From the NCBI GenBank assembly GCA_963555775.3, contig CAUVWY020000009.1:992001-1056000 (forward strand): a stretch of DNA of 64,000 nucleotides. The letters run 5' to 3'. The translations under genes and the position numbers were made by a program. The notes beneath the pieces are model-generated. The model did not search any database. It saw nothing but the letters and a program-made list of their open reading frames with translations, and was not told the origin of the DNA. The stretch is from JAJEDW01 sp963555775. GTDB lineage: Bacteria; Acidobacteriota; Terriglobia; 20CM-2-55-15. This document shows, piece by piece, positions 55,792 through 64,000 of the stretch (positions within the stretch are counted from its first letter, which is position 1; each line of letters starts with the position of its first letter).

Positions 55792-56000
55792 GGTTCACCT
55801 CGACGAAGTCTCTCCGAAAGGGATTCCTGCTCAATAGTACGAACGCCGGAACGCAAGGTCAATGAATGGCACGCGCCGAAGATCCCGTGGTGGGAGCGTC
55901 GACGGCCGTGTCAATTCCGCCAGAGGCGGCCAGATTGGCTTTTTCGGGGCGGCTGTTGCACCATTTCAGCCACGTCTCAACCCTGAAACCTGGAGCGATC

Positions 56001-57413
56001 ATGAGCAAGCCGGAACACGCACTCTCACGACGCGAGTTCGCGGCGGGTCTCGCATTGAGCGGCCTCGCCCTGACGGCCGCCGCACAAGAAACATTGAACA
56101 CTCGTGCCGCGGGGGCGTACACCGGCACGGACCTGACGCTCGTCAACGGGCGTTTCGTGGACTATCGCGGGACGGTGGCCTCGGCGCTCCGCATCCGGAA
56201 CGGTCGCATCCGGGAGCTCGATCCCGCGACGGCCCCGGCCCCCGGCGATCTCGTCGTCGACCTCGAAGGACGGACGGCGATTCCGGGGTTCGTCGATTCG
56301 CACGTCCACTACACCCGCGCTGGTGTGAATCCCGGCTACCAGGAACGCCGCATCGAGCGTGCGTTCTCGATCGCCGAACTTCAGGAAACCATCGCTCGGC
56401 GCGCGGGGTCGGTTCCGGACGGCGAGTTCATCACCTGCATCGGCGGCTGGAACCACTTGCAGTTGGCCGAAGCGCGGCGCCCCACGCGGGCCGAGTTGGA
56501 CGACGCGGCGCCGAGCCACGCGGTCTACATTTCGGGAACCGGCGGAGGCACCGGCGCAATCACGAACAGCCTCGGGATGGCGTTCTTCGAGGCCCAAGGC
56601 TTTCAGGTCGATGCGGCGACGGGCGTCGTGACCGAGGCGCGCGCGGCGCTCGGGGCTCTCCAGGCCCTCCAGACCCCCGAGGACAAGCTCCGGGGGACTG
56701 CCGATCTCAACGCGTATGCCAGCAGCGTCGGGCTGACGACGGTCGTCAACTCGGGCAACTTTCAGGACCAGGAATATCCGCTGCGGCTCTGGCGTGAAAA
56801 CCGGCTGTCGGTCCGCATGCGTCCCATGTTCCCGGCCGAATCCCCGGAAGAAGTCGAGACTCGCGTCCTGAACAACTTCAGCCAGGGAGGCCGGGCGGTG
56901 GGCGACGACTGGTTTCGGCCGAACGGTTTTGGGGAACGGATCGGTGGAACCGACACGATGTCGGATGCCTTCGAGCCGACGGCGCGAATGATTGCCCGCC
57001 ATGGCTGGCTCCTGCACCAGCATTCGATCACGACGGTAGAGAACGCCTTTCACATCGATGCGTTCAGATCGATCGCCGGGCAATACCCCATCGACGGCCT
57101 GAGGTGGGCGATCATTCACCTGCGGGAAATCAACCAAGCCCACCTCGAGGCGTTGATCGACCTCAACGCCGGCGCCAGCGCGCAGACATGGACCTATCTT
57201 TCCACGGCCGGCGGCCCGCCGTTTCGCCGGATGATCGATTCGGGGGTCCATGCGGGCGTCGGCACCGATTCGACGAACGTGTCGGCGCTCGATCCCTGGG
57301 CCGGACTCTTTTACATGACGACGGGCCGGAACCTTGCCGGGGACCTCACCAATGACGGCAAGCAGATTTCACGTCTGGAGGCACTGGGCCTCTACACCCA
57401 GGGCGCGGCATGA
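56001..57413 (+). CDS. Tat-exported amidohydrolase (YtcJ-like), ended by premature TGA
   Basis: 470 residues from ATG 56001 (GGAG upstream; start in the Tat signal SRREFAAGLALSGLALTAAA). The amidohydrolase-superfamily core is seen in TAIPGFVDSHVHYTRAG (HxH metal site), LLHQHSITTVENAF, IIHLREINQAHL and GVGTDSTNVSALDPW (metal Asp). The frame stops at TGA 57411-57413, in YTQGAA-stop-FSFDEHQ, where family members carry Trp (AWF). The remaining 64 residues follow in the same frame. YtcJ-like enzymes hydrolyse N-acyl or formamide-like bonds; substrate unknown. The loss of the last strands would probably destabilise the barrel. Confidence 0.85.
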   Translation: MSKPEHALSRREFAAGLALSGLALTAAAQETLNTRAAGAYTGTDLTLVNGRFVDYRGTVASALRIRNGRIRELDPATAPAPGDLVVDLEGRTAIPGFVDSHVHYTRAGVNPGYQERRIERAFSIAELQETIARRAGSVPDGEFITCIGGWNHLQLAEARRPTRAELDDAAPSHAVYISGTGGGTGAITNSLGMAFFEAQGFQVDAATGVVTEARAALGALQALQTPEDKLRGTADLNAYASSVGLTTVVNSGNFQDQEYPLRLWRENRLSVRMRPMFPAESPEEVETRVLNNFSQGGRAVGDDWFRPNGFGERIGGTDTMSDAFEPTARMIARHGWLLHQHSITTVENAFHIDAFRSIAGQYPIDGLRWAIIHLREINQAHLEALIDLNAGASAQTWTYLSTAGGPPFRRMIDSGVHAGVGTDSTNVSALDPWAGLFYMTTGRNLAGDLTNDGKQISRLEALGLYTQGAA

Positions 57414-57608
57414 TTCTCTTTCGACGAACACCAGGTGGGTTCGTTCGAACCGGGAAAATACGCCGACCTGGCCGTGCTCAGCGACGACTACCTCACGGTT
57501 CCCGACGAGATGATCCGGAAGATCGACTCGGTTCTGACGCTGGTCGGAGGCCGCGCGGTGCACTCGAGCGAAGCGTTTGCCACCAACGCCGAAGACATCA
57601 ACGCCTGA
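57414..57608 (+). pseudogene. C-terminal tail of the amidohydrolase beyond the TGA
   Basis: In the same frame as the preceding gene: FSFDEHQVGSFEPGKYADLA, VLSDDYLTVPDEMIRKIDSV, LTLVGGRAVHSS, then TGA at 57606-57608. This is the standard end of YtcJ-like amidohydrolases (GSxExGKxADLxVL). Only one base (TGG to TGA) separates it from an intact gene, so the mutation is recent or a base-call error. Confidence 0.8.
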
Positions 57609-57887
57609 GGGCAAGCGGCGGAGCCCGGAGATGCGTTTGGGACGGCCGAAGGCAACGCCTGCCCACTGGCAACGATTCAGACAACCGCGTCTATTACAAC
57701 CTGATTCGCAATCGGAGCAATCCGGCTGCCCCGGCCATTCCAAACCGGACGGCCGGAGTCGCCGCGCGAAACTGGCGTCAGTCCGCCCATGTCTCGGTAC
57801 ACTGGGCTGCCGTTTTCATCGAGCGACTTCTTCAAAGCGTCTCGTCTCGATCGGTTCGGGCATGCGAGAACGCGACGACCCTTTCGG

Positions 57888-59600
57888 TCAGACGAAATAA
57901 CGTTCGCGGTCTATCAATCCGGAGGCGATGCGGCGGCGCAGGGCAATGGTATCCATCGGCAAGTGGGCCGTGAGTTGTTGGATGGTGTTCATGTCGGTTT
58001 CGAGGGCCCCGCTGCCCGAACAGCGGCCGACAATTCTTCTTGCCGAAAGTTCAGCGCGGTCCATCGCATCGAGCAGATGGACGACAGCCATATCGGACGC
58101 ATGGCTCCGACGTCCGGACTCTTCGATCTTGCGGGCGCGCAGCAGGGCCGATTCCATCGTATAGGTTTCGATGAGGATGTCGGCGAGATGCATCAGCAGT
58201 TCCTGTTCAGTGTCAAGGGTGTCCGCATAGGCCTTCCGGGCGAGGTTCAAACACCATAGGGCCAGCGTCTTGACCGATCGCACCAAATGCTCCGCACTGT
58301 TGCTTGCCGCCTTCAGCATGCTTCCAGTGTCGATGCCGCTCTTCAACAGCATTCGTGGAATCAGCAACCGGTTGATCTCGTTCGTTCCCTCGAAGATCCG
58401 GTTGATGCGCGAATCGCGGTAGGCGCGCTCCACCGCGTAGTCTTCGTGGTATCCGTATCCGCCATGAATCTGGACGCCTTCATCGACGACGTAGTCGAGC
58501 ATCTCCGAGCCGAACACCTTGACCATCGAACACTCGATGGCGCACTCCCGGATTGCCGCCAGTTTGATTGCCGCGGCATCCGGGTTGTCCCATCCCACTC
58601 CTCTGGAACCTGCTTCGATCATGCCCGCCGTGCGCCATACGATCGACTCGGCGGCAAATATCCGAATGGCCATTTCGGCCAATTTGTGTTGAATGGCGCC
58701 GAATTCGGAGATGGACGATCCGAACGCCTGCCGTTGCTTCGCGTACCCGATCGAAATCTCCAGGACGTTCTTGGCCGCTCCCACGGCGGAGGCGCCCAAC
58801 TTCAGCCGCCCCAGGTTCAGGATGTTGAATGCCACCCTGTGCCCGCGGCCGACCTCGCCGAGCACGTTGCCGACCGGAACCCGGACGTTGTCCAGATAAA
58901 GGGCCGTCGTGGAACTGCCGCGGAGCCCCATCTTGCGTTCGTTCGCGCCGGTCGTCACTCCATCGAAGCCGCGTTCCACCAGAAAGCACGTGAACTGCTC
59001 GCCTCCGACCTTGCCGAACACGATGAACAGGTCGGCGTCGCTCCCGTTCGTGACCCACATTTTCTGGCCGTTGAGGATGTAGTGCGTGCCTTCCGGGGTC
59101 AGGTCCGCGCGTGTGCGTGCCGCCAGCGCGTCGGAACCGGCATGGGCTTCGCTCAGGGCATACGCGGCCAACATCTCCAGATTTGCGAGCTTTGGAAAGT
59201 ACCGTTGCTTTTGTTCCTCGGTTCCGAAATACAGCAGGGGCAGCGTGCCGAGTGTGGTCTGCCCGCCCTCCCAGACCATGTAGGAACCGTCGAGGGCCAC
59301 GTGTTCGGCAATCGTCAACGCCGTTGTGAGGTCCAGTTCCATGCCGCCGTATTTTTCGGGAATGGAAATGGCCATCAGACCCAGGTCCGCCGCCTTGCGA
59401 AGGACCTTCCGAGCGGCGCCCGGTTCGAGTCGACGAATCGCGGGAAGGGCGGGTTCGACTTCGTTCGTCCAGAACTCGTCGACCATTCGCGCGATGTCGG
59501 CCTGTTCTTCGTTAAGGTCTTCGGCCGTGAACACGGATTCAGGCGGAACGTCGGCCCTCAGAAAGCTTCCACCGCCCGGACTGCCGCCCTCAGATCTCAT
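57888..59600 (-). CDS. Acyl-CoA dehydrogenase with C-terminal extension
   Basis: 570 residues from ATG 59600, whose ATGA overlaps the ligase stop; the frame extends upstream but only as antisense of the ligase gene. FAD-dependent oxidation of acyl-CoA to the 2-enoyl-CoA. Seen: AAYALSEAHAGSDALAARTR and KMWVTNGSDADLFIVF (FAD/substrate region), RQAFGSSISEFGAIQHKLAE, and IFEGTNEINRLLI carrying the catalytic Glu. The last about 150 residues are a helical extension like VLCAD/ACAD9-type enzymes of long-chain substrates. Last gene of the CoA-metabolism operon. Confidence 0.9.
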   Translation of the reverse strand: MRSEGGSPGGGSFLRADVPPESVFTAEDLNEEQADIARMVDEFWTNEVEPALPAIRRLEPGAARKVLRKAADLGLMAISIPEKYGGMELDLTTALTIAEHVALDGSYMVWEGGQTTLGTLPLLYFGTEEQKQRYFPKLANLEMLAAYALSEAHAGSDALAARTRADLTPEGTHYILNGQKMWVTNGSDADLFIVFGKVGGEQFTCFLVERGFDGVTTGANERKMGLRGSSTTALYLDNVRVPVGNVLGEVGRGHRVAFNILNLGRLKLGASAVGAAKNVLEISIGYAKQRQAFGSSISEFGAIQHKLAEMAIRIFAAESIVWRTAGMIEAGSRGVGWDNPDAAAIKLAAIRECAIECSMVKVFGSEMLDYVVDEGVQIHGGYGYHEDYAVERAYRDSRINRIFEGTNEINRLLIPRMLLKSGIDTGSMLKAASNSAEHLVRSVKTLALWCLNLARKAYADTLDTEQELLMHLADILIETYTMESALLRARKIEESGRRSHASDMAVVHLLDAMDRAELSARRIVGRCSGSGALETDMNTIQQLTAHLPMDTIALRRRIASGLIDRERYFV

Positions 59601-61465
59601 TGCCGGTCGATGACTATGGCGCGGGCCGAGGGTTCGTAAAGTTCCTCGACAAGCGCCTTCCGGTTTTCCAGGATCGCCCGCTGATTCAACGATCCCTTGT
59701 CGGTCACTTCGTGCGCGTCGATCGAGGGCGGTTCGTCCAGAAGGATGGCACTGACCACGCGATTGGAACTGCCGGTAGCGGTCCTTGCAAACTCGTTGAG
59801 GCGGGTTTTGAAGAGCGATCGAATGGCGTCGCTTGACAACAGTTCGCGCGGTTCCGCTTCCTGAAGCGCATGGCCGCAGGCGGTGCGGCATGACGCCAGG
59901 TCGGGCAGGATCAGAACCGACACGTGATCCCGGTCCCGGCCCGCGACGACTACATCGGTCGCGTAAGGCGACAGATGCGCCAACAGGCCACCGCGAAGCG
60001 GACCCACGCTCACCCATGTTCCGGTCGACAGCTTGAAGTCTTCGACGATGCGGCCGTCGAACATGAAGCCGAGTTGGGGCTTCGACTCGTCGACGAAGCT
60101 CAAGGCGTCGCCCAACTTGTAAAAGCCCTCCTCATCGAACGCTGCCTTCGTCAACTCGGGTTGGCGCCAATAGCCCGGTGTGATGTTGGGACCGCGCAGG
60201 CGCGCCTCCAGCTTGCCCCGGCCTCCGTCCTCATCCGACAGCGGCACCAGCTTCAACTCCACACCCGGAGACGGTCCGCCGACCAGTCCCGGCCGGTCCG
60301 CGCTCTTGTTCGAGAACAAGGCATGGGGCGCTGTTTCGGTCGATCCCAGTCCGGTCATCATCATGACCCGTTCGCCGCAGGTGTCCGCCGATATCCGGGC
60401 CAGATCGTCCCAGACATTCCGCGAGAGTCCCGCGCCCGCGTAGTAGAACAGCCGGAGACGACTGAAGAAGTGTTTGCGCAGTTCCTGCTCCCGGCGCAGA
60501 TAGGGGATCAACGTTTCGAACGCTTTTGGGACGTTGAGGTAGATCGTGGGCGCAATCTCGCGAAGGTTTCGGATGCTCTCTTCGAACAGATGCGGGGCGG
60601 GCTTGCCATGGTCGATATAGAGCGTCCCGCCGGTGTAGAGCACCAGTCCAACGTCGGCGTTGCCTCCAAAGGTATGGTTCCATGGCAGCCAGTCGAGGAT
60701 TACGGGAGGTTCGTCGTCGACAAACGCAAAGTAGTTGCGCGCCATCTCGGAGTTGCTCGTCCACATCTTCTGGGTGTTGATGACGCCCTTGGGCATTCCG
60801 GTCGATCCGGACGTGAAGAGGAATTTGACGATGGTGTCCGGACCGACCCTGTCATGCGCGGCATCGAGCGCGGGTCCGGCCTCGGTTGCCGTCAGTTCCG
60901 GAAACAAAGTCGCATTCGGAGGCGGATTCACGGTCACGACCAGTTCGGCGTCTTCGGGTAACAGGGCATCGATGGCCCGGCGATACTTCTCGCCGTCGGC
61001 GGCGAATACCAGTCCCGGAGTGAGGATCCCGAAGATGTACCGCAATTTGGTGAAGTCGGTCGAGACAAGTGAATATGCCGTCGATATCGGTGCGTAGGGT
61101 ACGCCCGCGTACATAGCGCCCAGACCCAACAAGGCGTGTTCGATGTCGTTTCCAGAAATAATGGCGATGGGCCGCTCCGGCGAAAGTTTGCGATCCAGAA
61201 TGGCCTGGCCGATGTTTCGCCCCAGCCGCCGTGCTTCGCCGTAGCGGAGCCGTTTCCAATTCCCATCCGGTCCGCGCTCGGCCAGAAACGTGCGGTCCGG
61301 CGTGCGCTCGGCCCAGCGATCCAGCCGCTCGGTCATCTTGTCCGGGTATTCGCCGAGCGAATGAGGCGAGCGGACGTATCGTGTCCCGTTGGCTGCTTTT
61401 TCGACAACCACGTCGGCGGGACCCAATCGAACGTCACGGACTGGTTTGGACGATGCCTGGCTCAT
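59597..61465 (-). CDS. Feruloyl-CoA synthase-like acyl-CoA ligase
   Basis: 622 residues, full length. AMP-forming ligase: P-loop FLFTSGSTGMPKGVINTQ, A5-like MMTGLGSTETAPHA, GFYKLGDALSF, and FMFDGRIVEDFKLSTGTWVS in the C-terminal domain, where the catalytic Lys lies (K in DFKLSTG). The DFKLxTGTWV pattern is characteristic of feruloyl-CoA synthase-type enzymes, which activate hydroxycinnamates or other bulky acids. It overlaps the acyl-CoA dehydrogenase start by four bases and follows the hydratase/dehydrogenase gene by 87 bases. Exact acid not proved. Confidence 0.85.
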   Translation of the reverse strand: MSQASSKPVRDVRLGPADVVVEKAANGTRYVRSPHSLGEYPDKMTERLDRWAERTPDRTFLAERGPDGNWKRLRYGEARRLGRNIGQAILDRKLSPERPIAIISGNDIEHALLGLGAMYAGVPYAPISTAYSLVSTDFTKLRYIFGILTPGLVFAADGEKYRRAIDALLPEDAELVVTVNPPPNATLFPELTATEAGPALDAAHDRVGPDTIVKFLFTSGSTGMPKGVINTQKMWTSNSEMARNYFAFVDDEPPVILDWLPWNHTFGGNADVGLVLYTGGTLYIDHGKPAPHLFEESIRNLREIAPTIYLNVPKAFETLIPYLRREQELRKHFFSRLRLFYYAGAGLSRNVWDDLARISADTCGERVMMMTGLGSTETAPHALFSNKSADRPGLVGGPSPGVELKLVPLSDEDGGRGKLEARLRGPNITPGYWRQPELTKAAFDEEGFYKLGDALSFVDESKPQLGFMFDGRIVEDFKLSTGTWVSVGPLRGGLLAHLSPYATDVVVAGRDRDHVSVLILPDLASCRTACGHALQEAEPRELLSSDAIRSLFKTRLNEFARTATGSSNRVVSAILLDEPPSIDAHEVTDKGSLNQRAILENRKALVEELYEPSARAIVIDRQ

Positions 61466-61552
61466 GATTCGTTCGAACAGTTGTCGGGAAGATCCCCGGA
61501 GACCGATGCCAATTCCCGATTAATGCCCGCTCGGGCCGGTCCGGATCGAAAT

Positions 61553-63679
61553 CTACTTACGGTCGCGGTCGAAGTCGGCGAAGCTCTTGCCTTCTCTGGC
61601 CAGTTGTCCGAGCAAGGGGGCTGGTTCCCATAACTCGCCGTGTTCGGCATGGAATTCCTGGACACGGGCAGCGACTGTTTCGATTCCCACCGTGTCGGCG
61701 TACCACAGAGGTCCGCCGCGATAGGTGGGGAACCCATAGCCGCACAGATAGACCGTATCGATGTCGGCCGCGCGCGCGGCATGGCCTTCTTCGAGAATGC
61801 GCGCGGCTTCGTTGATCATGATGTAGATGCATCGCTCGACGATTTCCGTATCGGCGATCGCGCGGCGTACGATCCCGGCGTCGTTGGCCGTGGCCTCGAT
61901 CAACGATTCAACTTCCGGATCGCGAATCGGCGTGCGATCTCCATCCTGATAGAGGTACCAGCCCGAACCGGTTTTCTGACCCCACCGCTTCATCCGGTAC
62001 AGCTTTTCAAGGACCAGCGGCATGCGCACTCCGGGTTTGTTCCGATGCGCGGACTCCTGGCGGACTCTCCAGGCCAGGTCGATGCCTCCCATGTCGTCCA
62101 CGGCAAAGATCCCCATCGCCATCCCGAAGTCTTTGAGTGCCGTGTCCACCTCCAGGGGCGTGGCCCCCTCTTCTACCAGAAACTGGGCTTCGCGCATGTA
62201 CGGCAACATCATTCGGTTGCCAACGAAACCATGGCAGTTTCCAACCACGACGCCGACCTTTCGGAGGCGCTTGACAAGGGCGGACGCGGTTGCGACGACG
62301 GGCTTGCCGGTTGCCGCGCCGCGGACGATTTCGACCAGGCGCATTACGTGGGCGGGACTGAAGAAGTGAAGGCCGATCACGCTCGCGGGCCGCTTCGTCG
62401 CCGACGCGATCTCGTCGATGTCCAGTGTGGATGTATTTGTGGCCAGGACGCAATCTGGTTTCGCCACGCCGTCGAGTTCGGCAAAGACCTGCTTCTTGAG
62501 TTCCATGTTCTCGAAGACCGCTTCGACGATCAGGTCGGCGCCTTCCACCCCGCCGTAACCGGTTCCGGGCTCGATCATCCCGAGTCGCTCGTTCATGGCG
62601 TCCGCGCTCATCCGTCCGCGGTCGACACGACGTTGGAAGTTCTTGCGGATGGTTGCCATCCCCCGCTCGAGGGCCTCGGGGGAGTTGTCGCGAAGCCGTA
62701 CCGGGATTCCGGCGTTGACCAGCGCCATCGAAATACCGCCGCCCATGGTTCCGGATCCGATGACCGCGGCCATCTGGATATCGATTGCCGGGGTGACTTT
62801 CTCCAAGTCGGGAATTTTGGAGACCGCGCGTTCGGCGAAGAACCCGTGAATCATCGCCCGGGCCTGGTCCGAGGCAAAGCACTCTGCGACGAGTTGCTTT
62901 TCACGCTTCCGGCCTTCGTCGAAAGGCAGCGTCGTGGCTGCTTCCAGGGCGGCCAGGGCAAGCAGGGGAGCGGTCTGGTTCTTTCGCATCTTTCGGGCCA
63001 TTGCATGTCCGGCGGCGAAAGCGTCCCTGTTGGATTTGGGTGTGCCCAGCTTGTCGGTTCGTTCGGAGGTCTTGGGAAGTACGCCCTTGCCGGCCATCTC
63101 AAGGGCGAACCCGATCGCCTCTTCAAGCAGGTCCCGGTTGGCGACGCGATCGATAAGTCCGAGTTCGAGCGCCTGCGGCGCATCGATCGGTTGGCCGCCC
63201 ACCAACATTTCGATTGCCGCCCCAACGCCGACGAGCCGTGGAAGGCGCTGACTGCCTTCGGCTCCGGGGATGATGCCCAGGTTCACTTCGGGTTGTCCCA
63301 TGCGGGCGGTGGAGACGGCGATGCGAAAGTGACCGGCCATCGCCAGTTCGAGTCCGCCCCCAAGGGCCGTTCCGTGCATCGCCATGACGACAGGCTTTTG
63401 ACAGTTTTCGATTGCTGCCAGAAGGTCGTGGATATCGGGTCCGCCGGCCGGTCCCTTACCCGCCGCGACAGCTTCCAGTTCCCCGATGTCCGCTCCCGCG
63501 ACGAAGGTTCTGCCGGCGCAGACGACGACGATGGCGCGGACCCCCGTGTCGGCGCCGGCTTCATCGACCGCCCTCCGCAGGCCGTCCGAGACCGCCTGGC
63601 CGAGTGCGTTGACTGGGGGGTTGTCTATGGTGACGACGGCAATGTCGTCCCTACGGGTCAGGCGTACAGGATCGTTCAT
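61553..63679 (-). CDS. Fused enoyl-CoA hydratase/3-hydroxyacyl-CoA dehydrogenase
   Basis: 708 residues, FadB/FadJ-type. The N-terminal crotonase domain (about 1-190) has the oxyanion loop FVAGADIGELE and GTALGGGLELAMAGHF, and both catalytic Glu (GQPEVNLG, GAEGSQRLP). The NAD domain starts IGSGTMGGGISMALVNAG (about 300), with the catalytic His in HFFSPAHVMRLVEIV and GNRM; two 3HCDH C-terminal domains follow (GMAMGIFAVDDMGGID, GYGFPTYRGGPLWYAD). It hydrates enoyl-CoA and oxidises the hydroxyacyl-CoA to the 3-ketoacyl-CoA. No partner thiolase is adjacent; instead an amidohydrolase lies six bases upstream. Confidence 0.92.
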   Translation of the reverse strand: MNDPVRLTRRDDIAVVTIDNPPVNALGQAVSDGLRRAVDEAGADTGVRAIVVVCAGRTFVAGADIGELEAVAAGKGPAGGPDIHDLLAAIENCQKPVVMAMHGTALGGGLELAMAGHFRIAVSTARMGQPEVNLGIIPGAEGSQRLPRLVGVGAAIEMLVGGQPIDAPQALELGLIDRVANRDLLEEAIGFALEMAGKGVLPKTSERTDKLGTPKSNRDAFAAGHAMARKMRKNQTAPLLALAALEAATTLPFDEGRKREKQLVAECFASDQARAMIHGFFAERAVSKIPDLEKVTPAIDIQMAAVIGSGTMGGGISMALVNAGIPVRLRDNSPEALERGMATIRKNFQRRVDRGRMSADAMNERLGMIEPGTGYGGVEGADLIVEAVFENMELKKQVFAELDGVAKPDCVLATNTSTLDIDEIASATKRPASVIGLHFFSPAHVMRLVEIVRGAATGKPVVATASALVKRLRKVGVVVGNCHGFVGNRMMLPYMREAQFLVEEGATPLEVDTALKDFGMAMGIFAVDDMGGIDLAWRVRQESAHRNKPGVRMPLVLEKLYRMKRWGQKTGSGWYLYQDGDRTPIRDPEVESLIEATANDAGIVRRAIADTEIVERCIYIMINEAARILEEGHAARAADIDTVYLCGYGFPTYRGGPLWYADTVGIETVAARVQEFHAEHGELWEPAPLLGQLAREGKSFADFDRDRK

Positions 63680-63685
63680 GAAAAT

Positions 63686-64000
63686 CTACAGGTTGGTGCG
63701 TTCCGCTCGGTTGAGATTCAGCAGTTTCGCGGCGTTTTGTTTGAGAATCAAGGGGCGCACTTCGTCACGTATCGCGATCTTGCTGAAATCGTCGATCCAG
63801 CGGTCGGGAGTAATCAACGGGTAGTCCGATCCGAAGAGCATTTTATTCTTGAGCAGCGTGTTGGCGTACTGGATCAAAACCGGCGAAAAGTACTTTGGGG
63901 ACCAGCCGGAAAGGTCGATATAGACCTGGGGCTTGTGCAGGCAGATCGAAATGGCCTCGTCCTGCCAGGGGAAGGACGGGTGGGCCAGGATGATCGGCAT
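63686..64000 (-). CDS. Amidohydrolase (PF04909-like), partial, runs off the window
   Basis: The last 104 residues of a metal-dependent hydrolase of the amidohydrolase_2 type: QVYIDLSGWSPKYF, KMLFGSDYPLITPDRW (the GSDYP metal Asp), then IRDEVRPLILKQNAAKLLNL. The visible Met at the edge is internal; the gene continues beyond position 64000. It ends six bases before the hydratase/dehydrogenase start, so is the upstream member of the same operon. Relatives include decarboxylases and hydrolases of aromatic intermediates, among them the 4-hydroxyphenyl-beta-ketoacyl-CoA hydrolase of p-coumarate breakdown. Confidence 0.82.
   Translation of the reverse strand: MPIILAHPSFPWQDEAISICLHKPQVYIDLSGWSPKYFSPVLIQYANTLLKNKMLFGSDYPLITPDRWIDDFSKIAIRDEVRPLILKQNAAKLLNLNRAERTNL

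Noticed and set aside
23485..57413. Stop-codon recoding (TAG/TAA/TGA read as Trp or Tyr)
   Set aside because: All three stops are used normally at the ends of many intact genes in this window, and the three cases involve three different stop codons. Nonsense mutation or sequencing error is simpler.
59601..60017. N-terminal extension of the acyl-CoA dehydrogenase frame up to 60017
   Set aside because: It runs antiparallel in register with the ligase gene on the same strand in another frame, has Arg/Pro-rich non-protein composition, and the ATG at 59600 overlaps the ligase stop in a standard ATGA.

Overview
The window looks like chromosome from a GC-rich Acidobacteriota bacterium, probably Vicinamibacteria or a relative. 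This is inferred from the gene families present and was not tested by phylogeny. The indicators are two Oar-like TonB-dependent receptors with N-terminal carboxypeptidase-regulatory domains, a DUF1592/DUF1552 pair beside an ankyrin-repeat protein, four PQQ-type beta-propeller proteins in a row, and DUF5916, DUF3500 and DUF6152 proteins. Most genes carry signal peptides, so the core content is a periplasmic and cell-surface catabolic repertoire.

Layout. 0.2-3 kb: a small protein overlapping a Rad50/SMC-like ATPase, a candidate defence or genome-maintenance pair. 3-3.9 kb: gene-free DNA with a palindromic repeat cluster. 3.9-8.6 kb (minus): TonB receptor, iron alcohol dehydrogenase and truncated haemoglobin in one tightly packed unit. 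8.7-15.1 kb (plus): four PQQ-like propeller genes divergent from it. 15.3-21.9 kb: membrane protein, DinB-like protein, lipoprotein, SGNH esterase, methyltransferase, an IS630 remnant, and two small secreted proteins.

22.2-26.1 kb is a decayed defence locus. An intact BrxR/CapW-like WYL regulator, with a promoter overlapped by a palindrome, is followed by a type I restriction hsdR gene broken by two in-frame stop codons and cut off by IS21-like ends, then by the tail of a DUF2161 gene. 26.3-33.8 kb: an SDR, two secreted metallo-beta-lactamase-fold proteins, an operon of a HemN-like radical SAM protein, a hotdog thioesterase and a PaaK-type ligase, and bioA. 33.9-35.1 kb: a VapC/Phd toxin-antitoxin pair and an orphan hsdR C-terminus.

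35.2-46.1 kb (minus): a solute-binding lipoprotein, the ankyrin-DUF1592-DUF1552 operon, and a TonB receptor with one frameshift. 46.6-57.6 kb: secreted proteins of mostly unknown role, a 107-bp direct duplication over the end of one gene, and a Tat-exported amidohydrolase whose ORF is cut by TGA where a Trp is expected. 57.9-64 kb (minus): acyl-CoA dehydrogenase, feruloyl-CoA synthase-like ligase, a fused hydratase/3-hydroxyacyl-CoA dehydrogenase and an amidohydrolase; together these suggest a beta-oxidation-type route for an aromatic or other hydrophobic acid.

No tRNA, rRNA or CRISPR array was seen. Recurring themes are erosion of imported defence genes by nonsense mutations and insertion-sequence debris, and several promoter-overlapping palindromes that suggest local autoregulation.
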